Part shown: positions 21,901 to 33,053 of the stretch, piece by piece | Numbering within the stretch: position 1 is the first letter of the stretch | How the letters are laid out: each line of letters opens with the position of its first letter | Assembly: GCA_036346275.1 (NCBI GenBank) | Contig: CM070713.1 | Span: forward strand, 53,935,567-53,999,566 | DNA: 64,000 nucleotides | From: Otatea glauca | Lineage: Eukaryota > Streptophyta > Magnoliopsida > Poales > Poaceae | Reading direction: 5' to 3' | Position numbers and translations under genes: made by a program | The notes under the pieces: model-generated | What the model saw: only the letters and a program-made list of their open reading frames with translations | Databases searched by the model: none | Told to the model about the DNA's origin: nothing

Positions 21901-22870
21901 ACCCTGTTTGTTTTGGCTTAGTCTTTTTGGCTTTTGGTTTTAAGCTAGCTTTTTGGCTTAACAAGCTTTTAAGCCATCTGCTTTTAAGCCGAGACATGCT
22001 GTTTGGTATCCTGGCTTTTTGATGGGTTGGATGGTGTAGTCAGGGTTCACAAAATCGACGAAAACTGCGGTTTTCGAGCGTACCACTGCGGTTCGATATC
22101 CAAAATCGCTTGGTAAACTTGAAAAAAAAATTATGCGTTGAAAACCGCTCGAAAACCGTTTCTTAAAAACTGAGTGGTTTCTCGCAAAAAACCGATTGGT
22201 TTTCGATTTTTTTTCAATTTTTTTTAATTTCTTAACCCTTCGGTTTCTGACGTTTTTGAGTGGTTTTTGCGATTTTCGAATTTTGTACGATTTTTCAAAA
22301 TTCGGTTTTGTGAACCCTGGGTGTAGCTTATTTCTAGAAAGTTTGAAATACCATTTAAGGTTGTAAGGACTTTTCTTATGTACTCATTTATCTAATACAA
22401 ATGTTTTATAATTTTTTCACCGAATGTCGTGTTGAAAAATATAGATTAATCTTCAGATCAAACTTCATTCTGAGCCTAATTATTTATCAACTTGATCCGG
22501 ATCGGTGGAGGAGAAAGGAGGCTGAGGACGATGGAGGAGGGAGGAGGTTGAGGACGACAAAAACCGGAGCGGCGGAGGGAGAAGGCATGTCGCACAGGGG
22601 AATGAGAGAAGACGAGGAGAAATGAGGAGATGGGAGAAGGATTCTTGAGTTTATATATGATGACATTTGGTGGGTAATTTTAGAGACTTCCAGTGGCAAA
22701 GGGTTATTTCATCCTAAAAAAGCCCAAAAAAGCACCTCTCACCTGACTTTTGGCTTATAGTTATATGGAGACTTTTGGCTTTTTTTAAGCTTGACTTAAA
22801 AGTCAGTTGTTTGTTTTGATTTTGGCTTTTCTACTTTTAAGCCAGTGAAAAAGCCGAAACAAACAGGGCC
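21901..22870. mobile_element. hAT-like MITE, 970 bp
   Basis: Terminal inverted repeats CCCTGTTTGTTTTGGCTT (left) and, inverse of the right end, GCCCTGTTTGTTTCGGCTT, with many internal GGCTTTT/AAAAGCC copies. Inserted in the left end of a CACTA element. No convincing target duplication (flanks TTTAG and TAAAA). Superfamily is assigned by terminal style only. It contains a second MITE at 22043-22319. Confidence 0.6.
22043..22319. mobile_element. Nested MITE with GGGTTCAC termini (Mutator-like)
   Basis: Begins GGGTTCACAAAATCG and ends TTTTGTGAACCC, an inverted repeat of more than 12 bp. The interior has many CGGTTTTCG-like motifs. Flanks TGGTGTAGT and GGGTGTAGC share GGTGTAG, consistent with an 8-9-bp target duplication as made by Mutator-like elements. 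It lies inside the hAT-like MITE, itself inside a CACTA. Confidence 0.55.
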
Positions 22871-22942
22871 TAAAATTGTCTATAATAGTATATATCACAA
22901 ACGATTTTATCTGAAAGAGTTTTTTATACGACCGTCTTTAAC

Positions 22943-24133
22943 GTGTTCAGTATATATCGCATAGTAAAACAGTCACCCGTCCTCTCTCTCTCGTGCGCCT
23001 CCCTCCTCCTCGAGCACCGCAACCGCCGTTCTTCCCACGCGATAGCCCTCACCTTTCCCCTCCCGTCCCCTGTGTGCTCGCCCTTACCTTCCGTCCCCCT
23101 CTCAGATCCATCCGCGAGGTTGTCATGGACCCCTCTCAATCCGACCACAAGGTCATCGCTCTCCTCTCTCCCTCCCACTTGCCTTCGCCTTCACCCTCGC
23201 CCCAACACCCGCGCCACCGGATCTGTCCATCCCCCTGTCCTCCCGTCTTTGGATGCTGCTCGTTCTCGCTGCCTCCGGATCCCTTTCCCATCGGCCGGAT
23301 CCAACTCGACGTGCTCCCCTCCACCTGCAGCCTTCGGACGAAACCCAGGTGCAAATGCCGCTACAGGCGCCCGCGAGGTCGGTCCTTACGGTGGTGGTCC
23401 TCGACTGCCGCGGCGTCGGCCGGTACCTCCTCCGCCATATCTTCTGCTGCCGACCGCTCCACGCCAGGTAGGTTACCCCTTACCACCTCAGTTTCTCCCT
23501 CCCATCTCCGATTGGGTGGTACTGGCCAACAACATCACGAGGTTGAGGAGCAGGGAGGCACCTGAAGCTCAAGGCCTCACATTGCCTTCGGTCTCCACCT
23601 CCGCCTCGAATGAATCCCAGTGCGAATGCAGCCAAGACGCGCCACGAGGTCGGTCCTCCGGTGGTGCTCCTCGGCGCAGTGTCGTCACCAGATGTCCTCC
23701 ATCGCATCTTCTCCACCGAGCGGCCCACGCCAACCAGCTTAACCCTTACCACCCTGGCTTCTCCTTCCCCTCACCGATTGGGTGGTGCTCTGATCATTGA
23801 CTCTTCCTACCAACAACAGGGCGTCACCATCCGAGAGGAATTGTCGCCCCCCAAATCGCGGTTGGTTCGTCAACGGCGCTTCCCCATCCCTCCTCTGGCT
23901 AGGCTTCCTCACAGGTAATCCTCCTGCCCATAATCACTGAAATTTTTTTGGAACTACCTGTTTCTCCGCAAGAATTGGACAGTCCTACATGTGCAATTCG
24001 ATTGGGTCTAGGATTAGTAGTGGCTGCTTCATTTCTTGCGTCTAATTGCGGGCCAGATTTAGTACAGTTAGCTCCTTTAGGGCGATTACCTGATGAAATT
24101 GGTTCAGTTTGTTATGCTATTTTACCTCCCTAG
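22943..24133 (+). other. Pyrimidine-rich captured segment with internal duplication
   Basis: GC- and CT-rich DNA unlike its surroundings, inside the CACTA element. Segment 23340-23525 (AAACCCAGGTGCAAATGC ... GATTGGGTGGTACT) recurs as 23612-23791 (AATCCCAGTGCGAATGC ... GATTGGGTGGTGCT), spacing about 271 bp. Open frames of 285 and 190 codons overlap here in two frames, as expected from the base composition, and neither has a recognised domain. A short frame at 23948-24133 (61 codons, one hydrophobic stretch LGLGLVVAASFLAS) has different, AT-rich codon use. Best read as 5'-UTR or exon material captured from host genes; I do not recognise a parent. Confidence 0.4.
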
Positions 24134-24745
24134 AATTTCATGCTATCACCTGACCTAACATCTCCATTTACACTTCTATATTTCTTTTCGTGTCCGACTT
24201 TGTACATTTCGATTACAAGTGATTCTCTATCCTTGGAAAAGGTTGATAATATCATTTCTATGGCATCCATCAGGTATTATGCAAACAAACTTTATTGTGG
24301 CTGCTGCCTGGTGAATATGGAGTGTTCTATAGCAAATGAGATACATTTATTCGAACTGTTGTCCGAAATTGGGTTTATCTTTTAGAGTACTGATTAAAGT
24401 AGCTCTCAGACACTTTGAAGCAATTACGTTTCACTTTAACCACACATTGTTTCTGCTGTGTATGTAGTGCGTGCATAGCCTCTTGAGTGATTCATGTAAT
24501 GGTAGCTCTTGCATTACCAATTGCCAAATTATCTGTTTGCGTCGTCTGCATTAAGTACTACTAGACATTTTTTAGGAAACTGAATTAGCTTGTGACTAAC
24601 TGATTGATTATTTTTCTGTTGTTGATGGGAGTTGAAACGTCCAATCATGCTCAGTCGTACACATGATTATCAGTATGTTATCCGCTTAAGACCATAAATT
24701 ATTTGATTTCATTTGGTCTGTTATTTTTCTTATCATGACCTCCAG

Positions 24746-24859
24746 TAAAAAAATCTTTTCGGGCAAGTGATGATTTTGTGATGTCCAAAGGTTCTAAGTC
24801 ATCGGCTGAGACAATTGATATGGCAAGATCTCTTAAATACATCAGTGCGGCCTGGAAAG
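24746..24859 (+). pseudogene. Exon-like fragment, parent gene unknown
   Basis: Opens after a CTCCAG acceptor and closes before a GTTTTT donor. The frame gives 37 residues beginning KKSFRASDDFVMSKGSK and ending LKYISAAWK with no stop, a soluble, charged stretch typical of an internal plant exon. The rest of 24134-25302 is AT-rich and intron-like. No family is recognised. Confidence 0.3.
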
Positions 24860-25302
24860 TTTTTATTAGGCATTTTAGTTTATTTCATTTGCAACATCTC
24901 TTTACACAAGCTCTGTTTATCCAAGGAATTTCACTTACAAATTTTTTTTGTCCCAGAACAAAGTTTCAAAATTTGAGAAACACAGACTTATAGTCTATCT
25001 AGGTGTAATTCTTTGTGTCGAAATTTATAAGAAGAGATATGGCTCTGTGAAAGTAATATGTTAAGACTTTAGTCAGACATGCTTATATCTCTTTCCATAT
25101 GTTGAAATCAGATGGTTCTTCATCACTATATATAAAATGTTTTGTTTGCTATCCTTGTTTTCAACTAAAGATGATAAAAGAAAGCGATTTATCTGTTACT
25201 TTGTGCTTGTGTTGTTGTAGCTCCAAAGTGTTTCTGTTCGCAAATATCCAGTATATTTATGCTAATATGAAGTTGATTCAACTATCTTGCAATCATAAGT
25301 TT

Positions 25303-25440
25303 TGTGAGACCCCGTTCTGATGAACAGGAACCTCCATGTGATTACTGTGCTATTCCCTGGATCAGTAGCTAGCACTCACATGTTTACAACAATTGGAATC
25401 ACAACGACACCACAATTAATTACAGCGGAAACTAATACAT
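25303..25440 (-). mobile_element. Terminal fragment of C-type long LTR (left half of a split LTR)
   Basis: Near-identical to 5941-6074, beginning (plus strand) TGTGAGACCCCG, the LTR terminus. It is preceded by AGTTT (25298-25302) and stops after TACAT (25436-25440), where the B LTR begins. The LTR sequence continues at 4373 after TACAT. Confidence 0.8.
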
Positions 25441-28400
25441 TGTAACGACCCCCATTTTCGCAAACCTGCAAAAATGGAAATCTAATGTGCATTCCGTACT
25501 AGTCCCATGATCAGTAGCTAGTACGCACATACACACCAATTGGAATCACAACCATACAACAAATATTAATAAGCGGAAGCTATTACATAAAGAAAACTCT
25601 TACAACGCAGAGATATAGCAGCTAAGGAAGCAAGTTCTTGTAGTGTGCCCATCCAAAACCAACAGGTAACTGACAAGGCATAATCTCTAGAAAAATCACG
25701 ACGAAGAAAAACCCGCAACCTGCGACGGAAGAAACCTTCGAAGCTTCGACAACTTATCCACCTAAAAACCACATATAAGCAAGGGTGAGTACTTTTGTAC
25801 TCCGCAAGACTTGAGCAAAGCCTATAATATATGCAGGCCATTTCAAAGGAGGCTACTACAGTTAATTTGCATAAAGCAAAATTGACATTGTAAAACAAGT
25901 TATTTGCAAACGGAATTTATAAAAGCATAATTGACTGATATGAAATAAGTAAAGCATAAGTAATACTCACAACCCATCGTGAATATCGAATAATCCAGAA
26001 ATGGAATCCATCAATGTCGATCCTTTGACATGAAAACAAACGCTGCTAAACAAGTTCCAAACCACAACCCATTTTAGAAAATTAAACATTTAACTAGTGC
26101 AAGTTCACCAAGTTTCCCATGACCGAGGGGACAGCTAATCGATTAGATTTACACTCTGCAGAGGTGTACAACTTTACCCACAAGTCATGACCTTTTTTTT
26201 GCCGCATTTTTCACGCACCTTTGGCGTGTGGCCAGAATGTTCATGACGAAAACCTTTACATTATCTAATTTAACTTTGCACCAGCACCGGGACGAGAAAA
26301 CCAACGCTATGCTGGAAGAACTCAGAGCATAGGAATGTTGGAACTTCCCATAGATGTGGCGCACACCGTTGTACTGGTAAGTGTTGTTCCCAACACCTCG
26401 GTGTGGGCACCCGTGAGAGCAAACCTCAAAGGAGAGCCCGTACTACTTGAGCCTACCAATGTGCAAAGTTAAACTAGATAAATTAATTGGTTTAAGGAAG
26501 CCCCATAACAACACTTGTGGTTGTACGGATTATCTTGGATCATACAACACTGAGTTCGGTCCTTAATCCGACACGGGCGATACTCCACCCTACACTACGT
26601 GCAAATCCCTCTGCACCTCCGGCTATTGCCAATAATCGCCCGCATCAAAACCATAGTTTTATTTTGGGTTTTTAATCAAAATACCCATAACCAACAGCTA
26701 CAATTACAACATTTTCCATTTCTCAAGGAACACATTTTGATCTGATCATCATCATCATTTGTTCTAAAAGCATGGCTAAGCATGGATAAAAGTAATCGCA
26801 TATACCCATGATGACATTAAGTAATTGTCTAAGCTTATTCTATGGTTATCAAGGCTCACATTTTCATACTTATCAAGGAAGTTTCATGAGACAACAGGTA
26901 TAACTACCAGTACCACAAAATAGCAATTTACAGAAAGTAAACGTATGCATGAAACATTTTAATAAACAATGCAAATTAAATTCTGGGATCAAGATGGTCA
27001 AAGGAGGGTGCTTGCCTTGCTTATATATCGCTACGACGAAGACGCGATCACGGGACTGACGGAGGCAACGATGGAGGAAGGGACGTCGAATTCTGCACGT
27101 CGATTGATCGTAAAATATAGCAAATAAGAAACTTCAATAAGGGCAAAAGAAGACAGATGAAAATCAAATAAAGATTCATTGCGTAAAACAGAACACTTTA
27201 GAGTTTGAATTATTTAAGATCTCATGATTTAGATACTTACACATGCACATACATAATGGTTTTGAGATAACAAAGCAGGGTTTTCTTTAGCAGATTATCA
27301 AATCTTGAATTACGAATTCAAGAGGCTAAAATTATGAATTCTTGTATTTTCGATTTCGAATTATAGATGCTAAAATTATTTGGATTAAAAGAATTGGAAC
27401 ACTAGTTAAAGAGTTATGCAAATAGCACTTAACCTTAAGATTTTGCATATGATGGGTTTTAAATAAGTTATAATTGATAAGCTAGCTAATTAGATTTATT
27501 TATGGGTTTTGAGAAGGTTCTAGTGATACAAATATATATATTAATTATAAATTCCTTATTACAAGGTTCACTTATTCCGATTACGGTAAGGTTCACCAAA
27601 CATAAACTTAGGGTTATTTGACTACTAGAGTTTATATGCAAAACATGACGAAATCAGATTATTTCTTCGGAAGTGGATAGCATATGATTTGAAGAACATA
27701 TCTAGGCTGATTTCATACATTTTAGCTTTTAGATGAGACATTATTTTTATAGTTGAAAAAGCTTATGTGATATTAAAAGTTACGACAACCATAATTTTCA
27801 AGGGTATTCAACTAGCAAGATTTAATTGAAACGAAAGTTGTAAATAAAATATTTTTCTAGAATATGGTAGACCATATCCTAAATATCATTTCTAAACTAT
27901 TTTCAGTTTTTGCATTTAGACAAGAGATTCTACAGGTTGACGAAAATGATTGAGGGCTCAATTAACTACCCGCTAAGGATTCAGTTTTTGATATAAGATT
28001 GCGACTACACCGTCTAGGATAAACTACTCATTTTTCAGGTATTAACAGGGCATGACACTAGAAGTGATTTAAAGTTGGTTTTGCGACATTTGGCTTTTAT
28101 CCGAAATGTTTTTCCCGTAAGCGATCATTAGGGTCTAACATTATTTTATTTCATCCATGCACAAACATAAGGTATTTTTGTATAAGCAGTAAGAGTGCTA
28201 TTTTTCAAAGTTATTGGATTTGGTTTTATCAAATTTAGAGTTTATTTGTGAAAGTTATGACTATTCAATTTATGCAAGTATTAACACTTTGACTATTAAA
28301 CATTTACTGTTTTATATAGTAAACTTTAAATATTATTATGTATCTGGAATCTTTGTACAGCTAGGAATATAGCAAAACTGTTTTGGTGATCATTTGAATT

Positions 28401-30757
28401 CATTTGATCTCTATATTGACTATTTGATTCTGTATGCATATGCATATACATTTTATACTTAAGTTATTTCACATTTTTCAAGATAGTTCAAATCAAATTC
28501 ATATATTAATTATTTTGGTAAATTAAGGTATTCTACTGCCATGACAATATTTAGAATTCAATTTTTACTTATTCTATATTTCTTTTACTCAAATTATGTA
28601 TATTTGAATATCTAGTGTATTGAAAACAATCTTTAATAGAAAGTATTTCAAACAATAATGAAATTTCAATATTTTTACATATTTACAACATTTTAATATG
28701 AAGTATGTTTTTAGCCCTTTCTTTCAAATTTGAATTTAAAATTTACCCAGTGAACATTTTCAAAATGTTATTGCATATTCTGAAACTAATTGATTTTACA
28801 TGAATATAGAAATTGATTTCACTCAATTCGGAGTTATAATGCAAAATATATAGGCATTTGAATCATTTCGGTTATACAAAATCTCTGAAAAATAGAAATT
28901 ACATTTTCAGAATTGGAAAGCGTATTTCACCGTTGAACTGGAGATGCTTTGACCGGCTGACAGAGAGGTCCCACCGCTCAATGATCAAAACAGGGCGCGG
29001 CTAGGGCTCGATGGCTCCGGCGAACGCCGGCAGAATCCGGCCGGGCGAGGGCACCACAAGTACAAGCTCGGCAAGGCGACATGAATGGTGGAACCTATTC
29101 GGCCGGAAATGGAGCAGAGAGGTGCGCCACCGAAGGCCTGCGGCGGAGAAAGGGGAAGTTCGCCGGAGAAGAAAAAGGAGTTAGCTCCGGTTGATTCGGT
29201 AGCATGAGAAGCTTCAGTGAGGTTAGGAGGTTCCGTTTTACCGGTTGATTGGATCTGGAATGAGCTGAGGAAGCGCGCCACCGTGCGCCGGCCGTGGGGA
29301 AGAAAGGCGAAGGGTGCGGCGGCGCAGAGGGCAAGAAGAACTGAAATTGGCGAGAGGAATGAATTCAGTGTAGCTCCTTGGTGGTATAGGTGGGAGTGAT
29401 TTGGGACGAGTCGCATCGGAGTGGCTTAATTTGATGTTCTTCCACTTTTTGGGTTTTCGGTAGAAACGGCGAAGAACATGGTTTCGGTTCTGGCGTTTGG
29501 TTTAGGGAGTGAATGAGGGTGAAGGGAAGCTCAATGCGACGCCCAGGTGCTATTTATAGTCGTAGAATTCGGTTGCACAGGATTTGAACACAAAGGAAGA
29601 AGTGCGGCTCGGTTTGACGCTTTGCGTGATGAAGTGGCGCGAGTTTTCCTCCGGCGACGTGCAGCACTGGGGTGATCAGGGAATGGCGCACGACTTTCGA
29701 AGATGAACGTGGCGCCAGTTGATGGAGTGGGCGGCACGGTGCGATGCATCGACGAGGATGGCGCGAAGACTCGGGAGAAAGGTCAGGGCACTCGGTTGCA
29801 AGGAGAAAAGAAGAGAGGGAGAAGGAAACGCGCTGACAGATGGGCCCTGGGACCACCTGTCAGCGACCAAGGCGTTTTCCCGTTGCTTCCAGCGCACCGT
29901 TACGGAAAAGGGGGCTGGCCCACACGTCGGTGAGAAGAGGTAAGTCAGGGGATAAGCATGGCCGAGACAAGCTCGATGTGGGCATTAAATTTCCATCTAT
30001 TCGTTGTCTAAATTTTATGAAAATTTTTGACCTGCATCTCCTGGTAGTTTCTAACGCCCAGTAAAACTTTTTGTACTAAAATATCTTACAATGAATTAGT
30101 TAAAATTCTGACACTGTGGACTTGTACAGGATCTGTATTTCGAATTTTATTTATTTAGGGGTGTAAATCAAATTAATTATTTTCAAACCTTTTTATAGGT
30201 ATTTATTTTTGATTAAGTATATCTCCATAAAAATTTCAAGTCAAAATCGCAAGTTAATATTTTATAAAAATTCTGACATTAGGATTTCTAGTTTTTAATT
30301 GTTTTTGTTTTTGAATTATTAGAGGGCTTTGCCAACATGATCAAATCCTGATATTTTTACCAGGGATAGGTTTTACGCTGAGAGTGTTTTGGTAATTTTT
30401 CCACATCCAGATAAACTTCGAATATTTTTCATTAATTATGACTTGTACTGTTTATAGTCAAAAGAGGTGTCATTCATTTTATTTACCCATTTTTCTGTGC
30501 ATAAAATTTTACTTGTTGATTTTACTGACTTACCAGTTTGATTGGGGTTCCATGGTAATTTTTCCAAAATTTATCTTTTACCTTTTTATCTTTTTACCAT
30601 TATCCATTCTTTAACTGTATTTGATTGATTTTTCATTCAATACAAAAATCCAGAAAATTCCAAATAAATTCCAATCATGTCAGGAAACATCAGAAATAAA
30701 TATATCTAGATTCAAAATATAAATTTTTATATTATTGCACTTTTTTAGGATGTTACA
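25441..30757 (-). mobile_element. Element B: 3' LTR, about 5.3 kb
   Basis: On the minus strand it starts TGTAACATCC at 30757 and ends GGGTCGTTACA at 25441. The polypurine tract and internal region of B adjoin at 30758. Flanked on the low side by TACAT. The GC-rich promoter block is at about 28930-29940 with a TATA box at 29551-29558. It is nearly identical to 797-4372 over the shared part, as expected for two LTRs of one element. Its terminus differs from that of the A- and C-type LTRs (GGTCTCACA), so B is a sister family. No real gene inside; the short ORFs in the GC-rich block are not kept between copies. Confidence 0.85.
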
Positions 30758-31420
30758 AATCTACCCCCCTTACAGAAATCTTGTCCCCGAGATTTGCAAG
30801 GACTAAGTGGGTTTAGAAATTCTTTCTTGGATGTGGTCTTGTTGTTTCCTCGTTTTCTTGTTTCCAGTATAGTCGCTTTGCAAAACATCGTTCTTGCGAT
30901 TCTAGAGTGATGTGGCTAGAATGGAGAAGATTTCTATTTGGGTTTCGCGTAAGCAGATGAGGAATATTACTATATATCTCTTTTGATTGCATAACTAGGA
31001 TTTTTTTAACAATGATAATCTAATTTAGAGAGTGACACGCGATATGTTTAGAATATTCAAGGTGAAAGAAATAATGCATTGTTATTAGATTCATTAGGGA
31101 AGAGTTGAATGTTATCATCAAGAAATGATATTTGAGTACAACGATTGATCTGTACGATTTAACAACAGTTAACGAAATTAGATGAGAATGAACGTTATTC
31201 TAGATTGTCTTTAGATTGAGAACAAGGTAAGATAATTCAAGGATTTAGGTTGAGGTAAGAGGATTATAAAATGATCCTGATGATTTAATTCACTTGATCA
31301 TCTTGATAGACAGAGGATTTTGATTTTCTTTATATTTGGCAATTATGAAGGAATATAATGTACAAAGTCAAAAGGTTGATTGTAGGAATTGCATATATAA
31401 AGGACGTTTTCGATATTACA

Positions 31421-31627
31421 TTAAGTATCGGGTGTGATTACATAAGGAAGATCTTTACATAAGCGTGACATCGAGGCAGGGGTCGTTCTAGGTACTTGAT
31501 GCTTCCTAGGTCTTGATATAACTTGGAAATCACTGATGTCATCCTTGACGAGATGAAGAACTTTTCTCGGGTAGATTTTGGTGAAGTGATGAGGTTCTTC
31601 TCGATCGACGCAAGCGGCGTTGTCCAT
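31421..31627 (-). CDS. Element B: second small ORF (ORF2), 68 aa
   Basis: Starts MDNAACVDREEPHHF and contains KVLHLVKDDISDFQV. Over the first 50 residues it matches the ORF at 42090-42374 of element A with one substitution, and the DNA of this block is nearly identical while flanking DNA has clearly more differences. Function unknown; no recognised domain. It may be an exon of the element's main protein. Confidence 0.4.
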   Translation of the reverse strand: MDNAACVDREEPHHFTKIYPRKVLHLVKDDISDFQVISRPRKHQVPRTTPASMSRLCKDLPYVITPDT

Positions 31628-31855
31628 CTTATTTGAAACAATAGAAGATTATTCACTAATGTTATAAAACAGATAGGGGATTGATCGAGCAATGGTTAAA
31701 AATGAAAATTGAAAATGTGATACTTGACATCTCACTGGCCATTTGGAAGGATTAAGATAAGATATATTTTGATGGGAGTTCAGTTAAATTCATAAGGCAT
31801 TATTCCGCTGATCGAAATATTACTTTAAGATTAGACACAATGATTTCAAATTAAT

Positions 31856-33053
31856 CTAAATTCTGACAAAAACTATATTTATATGAGATGTACCTGGCAT
31901 TGTGTCAGGTATGCCATGATTGATGTCTTGAGTTGGAGTAAATGAGGAGATAGCAGCTTGTTGGTCTTGAGAACGAAGTTGATCTCTCTTCTTCCTTGGG
32001 CATTTGTTGGCATAATGTCCACGCTCACGACAGTAAAAGCATGTAACATTAGTTGCCTGGTTTTGGACGTCGGATGGTTGCTCACTAGTGTTGTTGGAAT
32101 AATGAACAAATGATGGTTGAAATTGAGGATGGAATTCAGCAGAATTCTTTTTAGGACAAGTGTATTTATTCAAGCGTCTCTTCTTTAACTGCTTCTTCGG
32201 GCAAACTGATTCAGATTTTGTCCCTCCTGCTCTTGAAGTTATAATCTTAACTGACGTAACTTCTGGTATGACCATGGTGCTATGAGATGTTTGTTTTCTT
32301 TGGGGCTTTGCTTAGCAATATGACCCTTCTTGTAACAGACGTAGCACTTTTGTTTCTTTCGAGATGCTTTCTTGGGAATAATTGCATGTTCCATGATGTT
32401 CTCCTTCTTAATCTTAACTTGTTGCTGTTTAGAGATTCCCTTGCCCAATGACCTTCTTCACCACACGAGAAGCATGCTGTTGGCGATGGCCAATTACTGC
32501 TTCCTTGCTGGTAATTGATAAGATTGAAATGCTGCTTTTTCAATTCTTCCAATGGCATTTCTTGTGTAAGTTCTCTTTTATTTGTTAATTCTTGGGCAAC
32601 TAAGGCTCGGAGCTTTTCCTTCTGATGCTGAACTGCGGCAGTGATTATTGGATCTAGGGGGCATTGAGCTGGGCAATGATCTTGACGTTCACAAAGGTAA
32701 CAAGTGATATTGCTCATGGGACATCTTCCGGGAGAATGATTTCCTTCACAGCTGGAGCAATTGATTGCATGTTCATCAACAGTATGTTCTATTTCTCCAC
32801 AGCGAATGCAAGCACGATCTTCGGATTGGCTGGGTTGGCAACACTTCAAAGAGCATCGCTTAGGTATCGAGTGAGATGTAGGAGTAGATTTCTGATCCAA
32901 ACTATTTCCTTTTCTGGCAAAAATTGAGCCAAGGTTGGAAATACTCTGCGCTAACTGTTGGGAATTTGGTTGGATTAAGGTAGGACTATCATTAGATGGC
33001 TGAAAGCTTAGCATGGCTTTACTTTCTAAGACTTTGCAGAGGGATCTTGTCAC
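31856..33053 (-). pseudogene. Element B: CCHC zinc-knuckle array protein (ORF1), frameshifted
   Basis: Read from 33053 downward in three overlapping frames (33053-32280, 32448-32239, 32275-31856). Knuckles in order: CSSCEGNHSPGRC, CYLCERQDHCPAQC, CFSCGEEGHWARES (last Cys lost), CYVCYKKGHIAKQS (last Cys lost), CFYCRERGHYANKC, preceded by a Cys/His cluster CIRCGEIEHT. Zinc knuckles of this kind bind single-stranded nucleic acid in retroviral-type Gag proteins. No capsid, protease, reverse transcriptase or integrase motif is seen. The first codon is CTG where element A has ATG, just after a CATTGTTGCAG splice-acceptor-like site. Two or more frameshifts make this copy non-functional. Confidence 0.7.

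Larger units (their letters stand above)
21803..25302. mobile_element. Left part of a non-autonomous CACTA carrying gene-like fragments
   Basis: The left edge reads CTCTACTACGTAAAGGGC, 14 of 18 matches to the inverse of the right end at 11611-11628 (CACTACTACAGAAAAGGC), and is preceded by ATT, which also follows 11628. Subterminal motifs (AATCGTCTGTGA, ATCACAAACGAT, CGACCGTC) lie at 21838-21895 and 22874-22940 on either side of an inserted MITE. The interior holds a pyrimidine-rich block and exon-like pieces. It stops at AGTTT (25298-25302), the same five bases that start the right part at 11317. It has no transposase, so it is a Pack-CACTA-like element. Confidence 0.65.

Noticed and set aside
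22943..23800. 285-codon ORF (and an overlapping 190-codon ORF) as a gene
   Set aside because: Two frames are open at once over CT-rich, internally duplicated DNA inside a non-autonomous CACTA element; no domain or splice pattern supports either.
23948..24133. Plastid-DNA insertion, suggested by AT-rich codons and a hydrophobic stretch
   Set aside because: I could not match it to any plastid gene, and the surroundings are CACTA cargo; left as unassigned.
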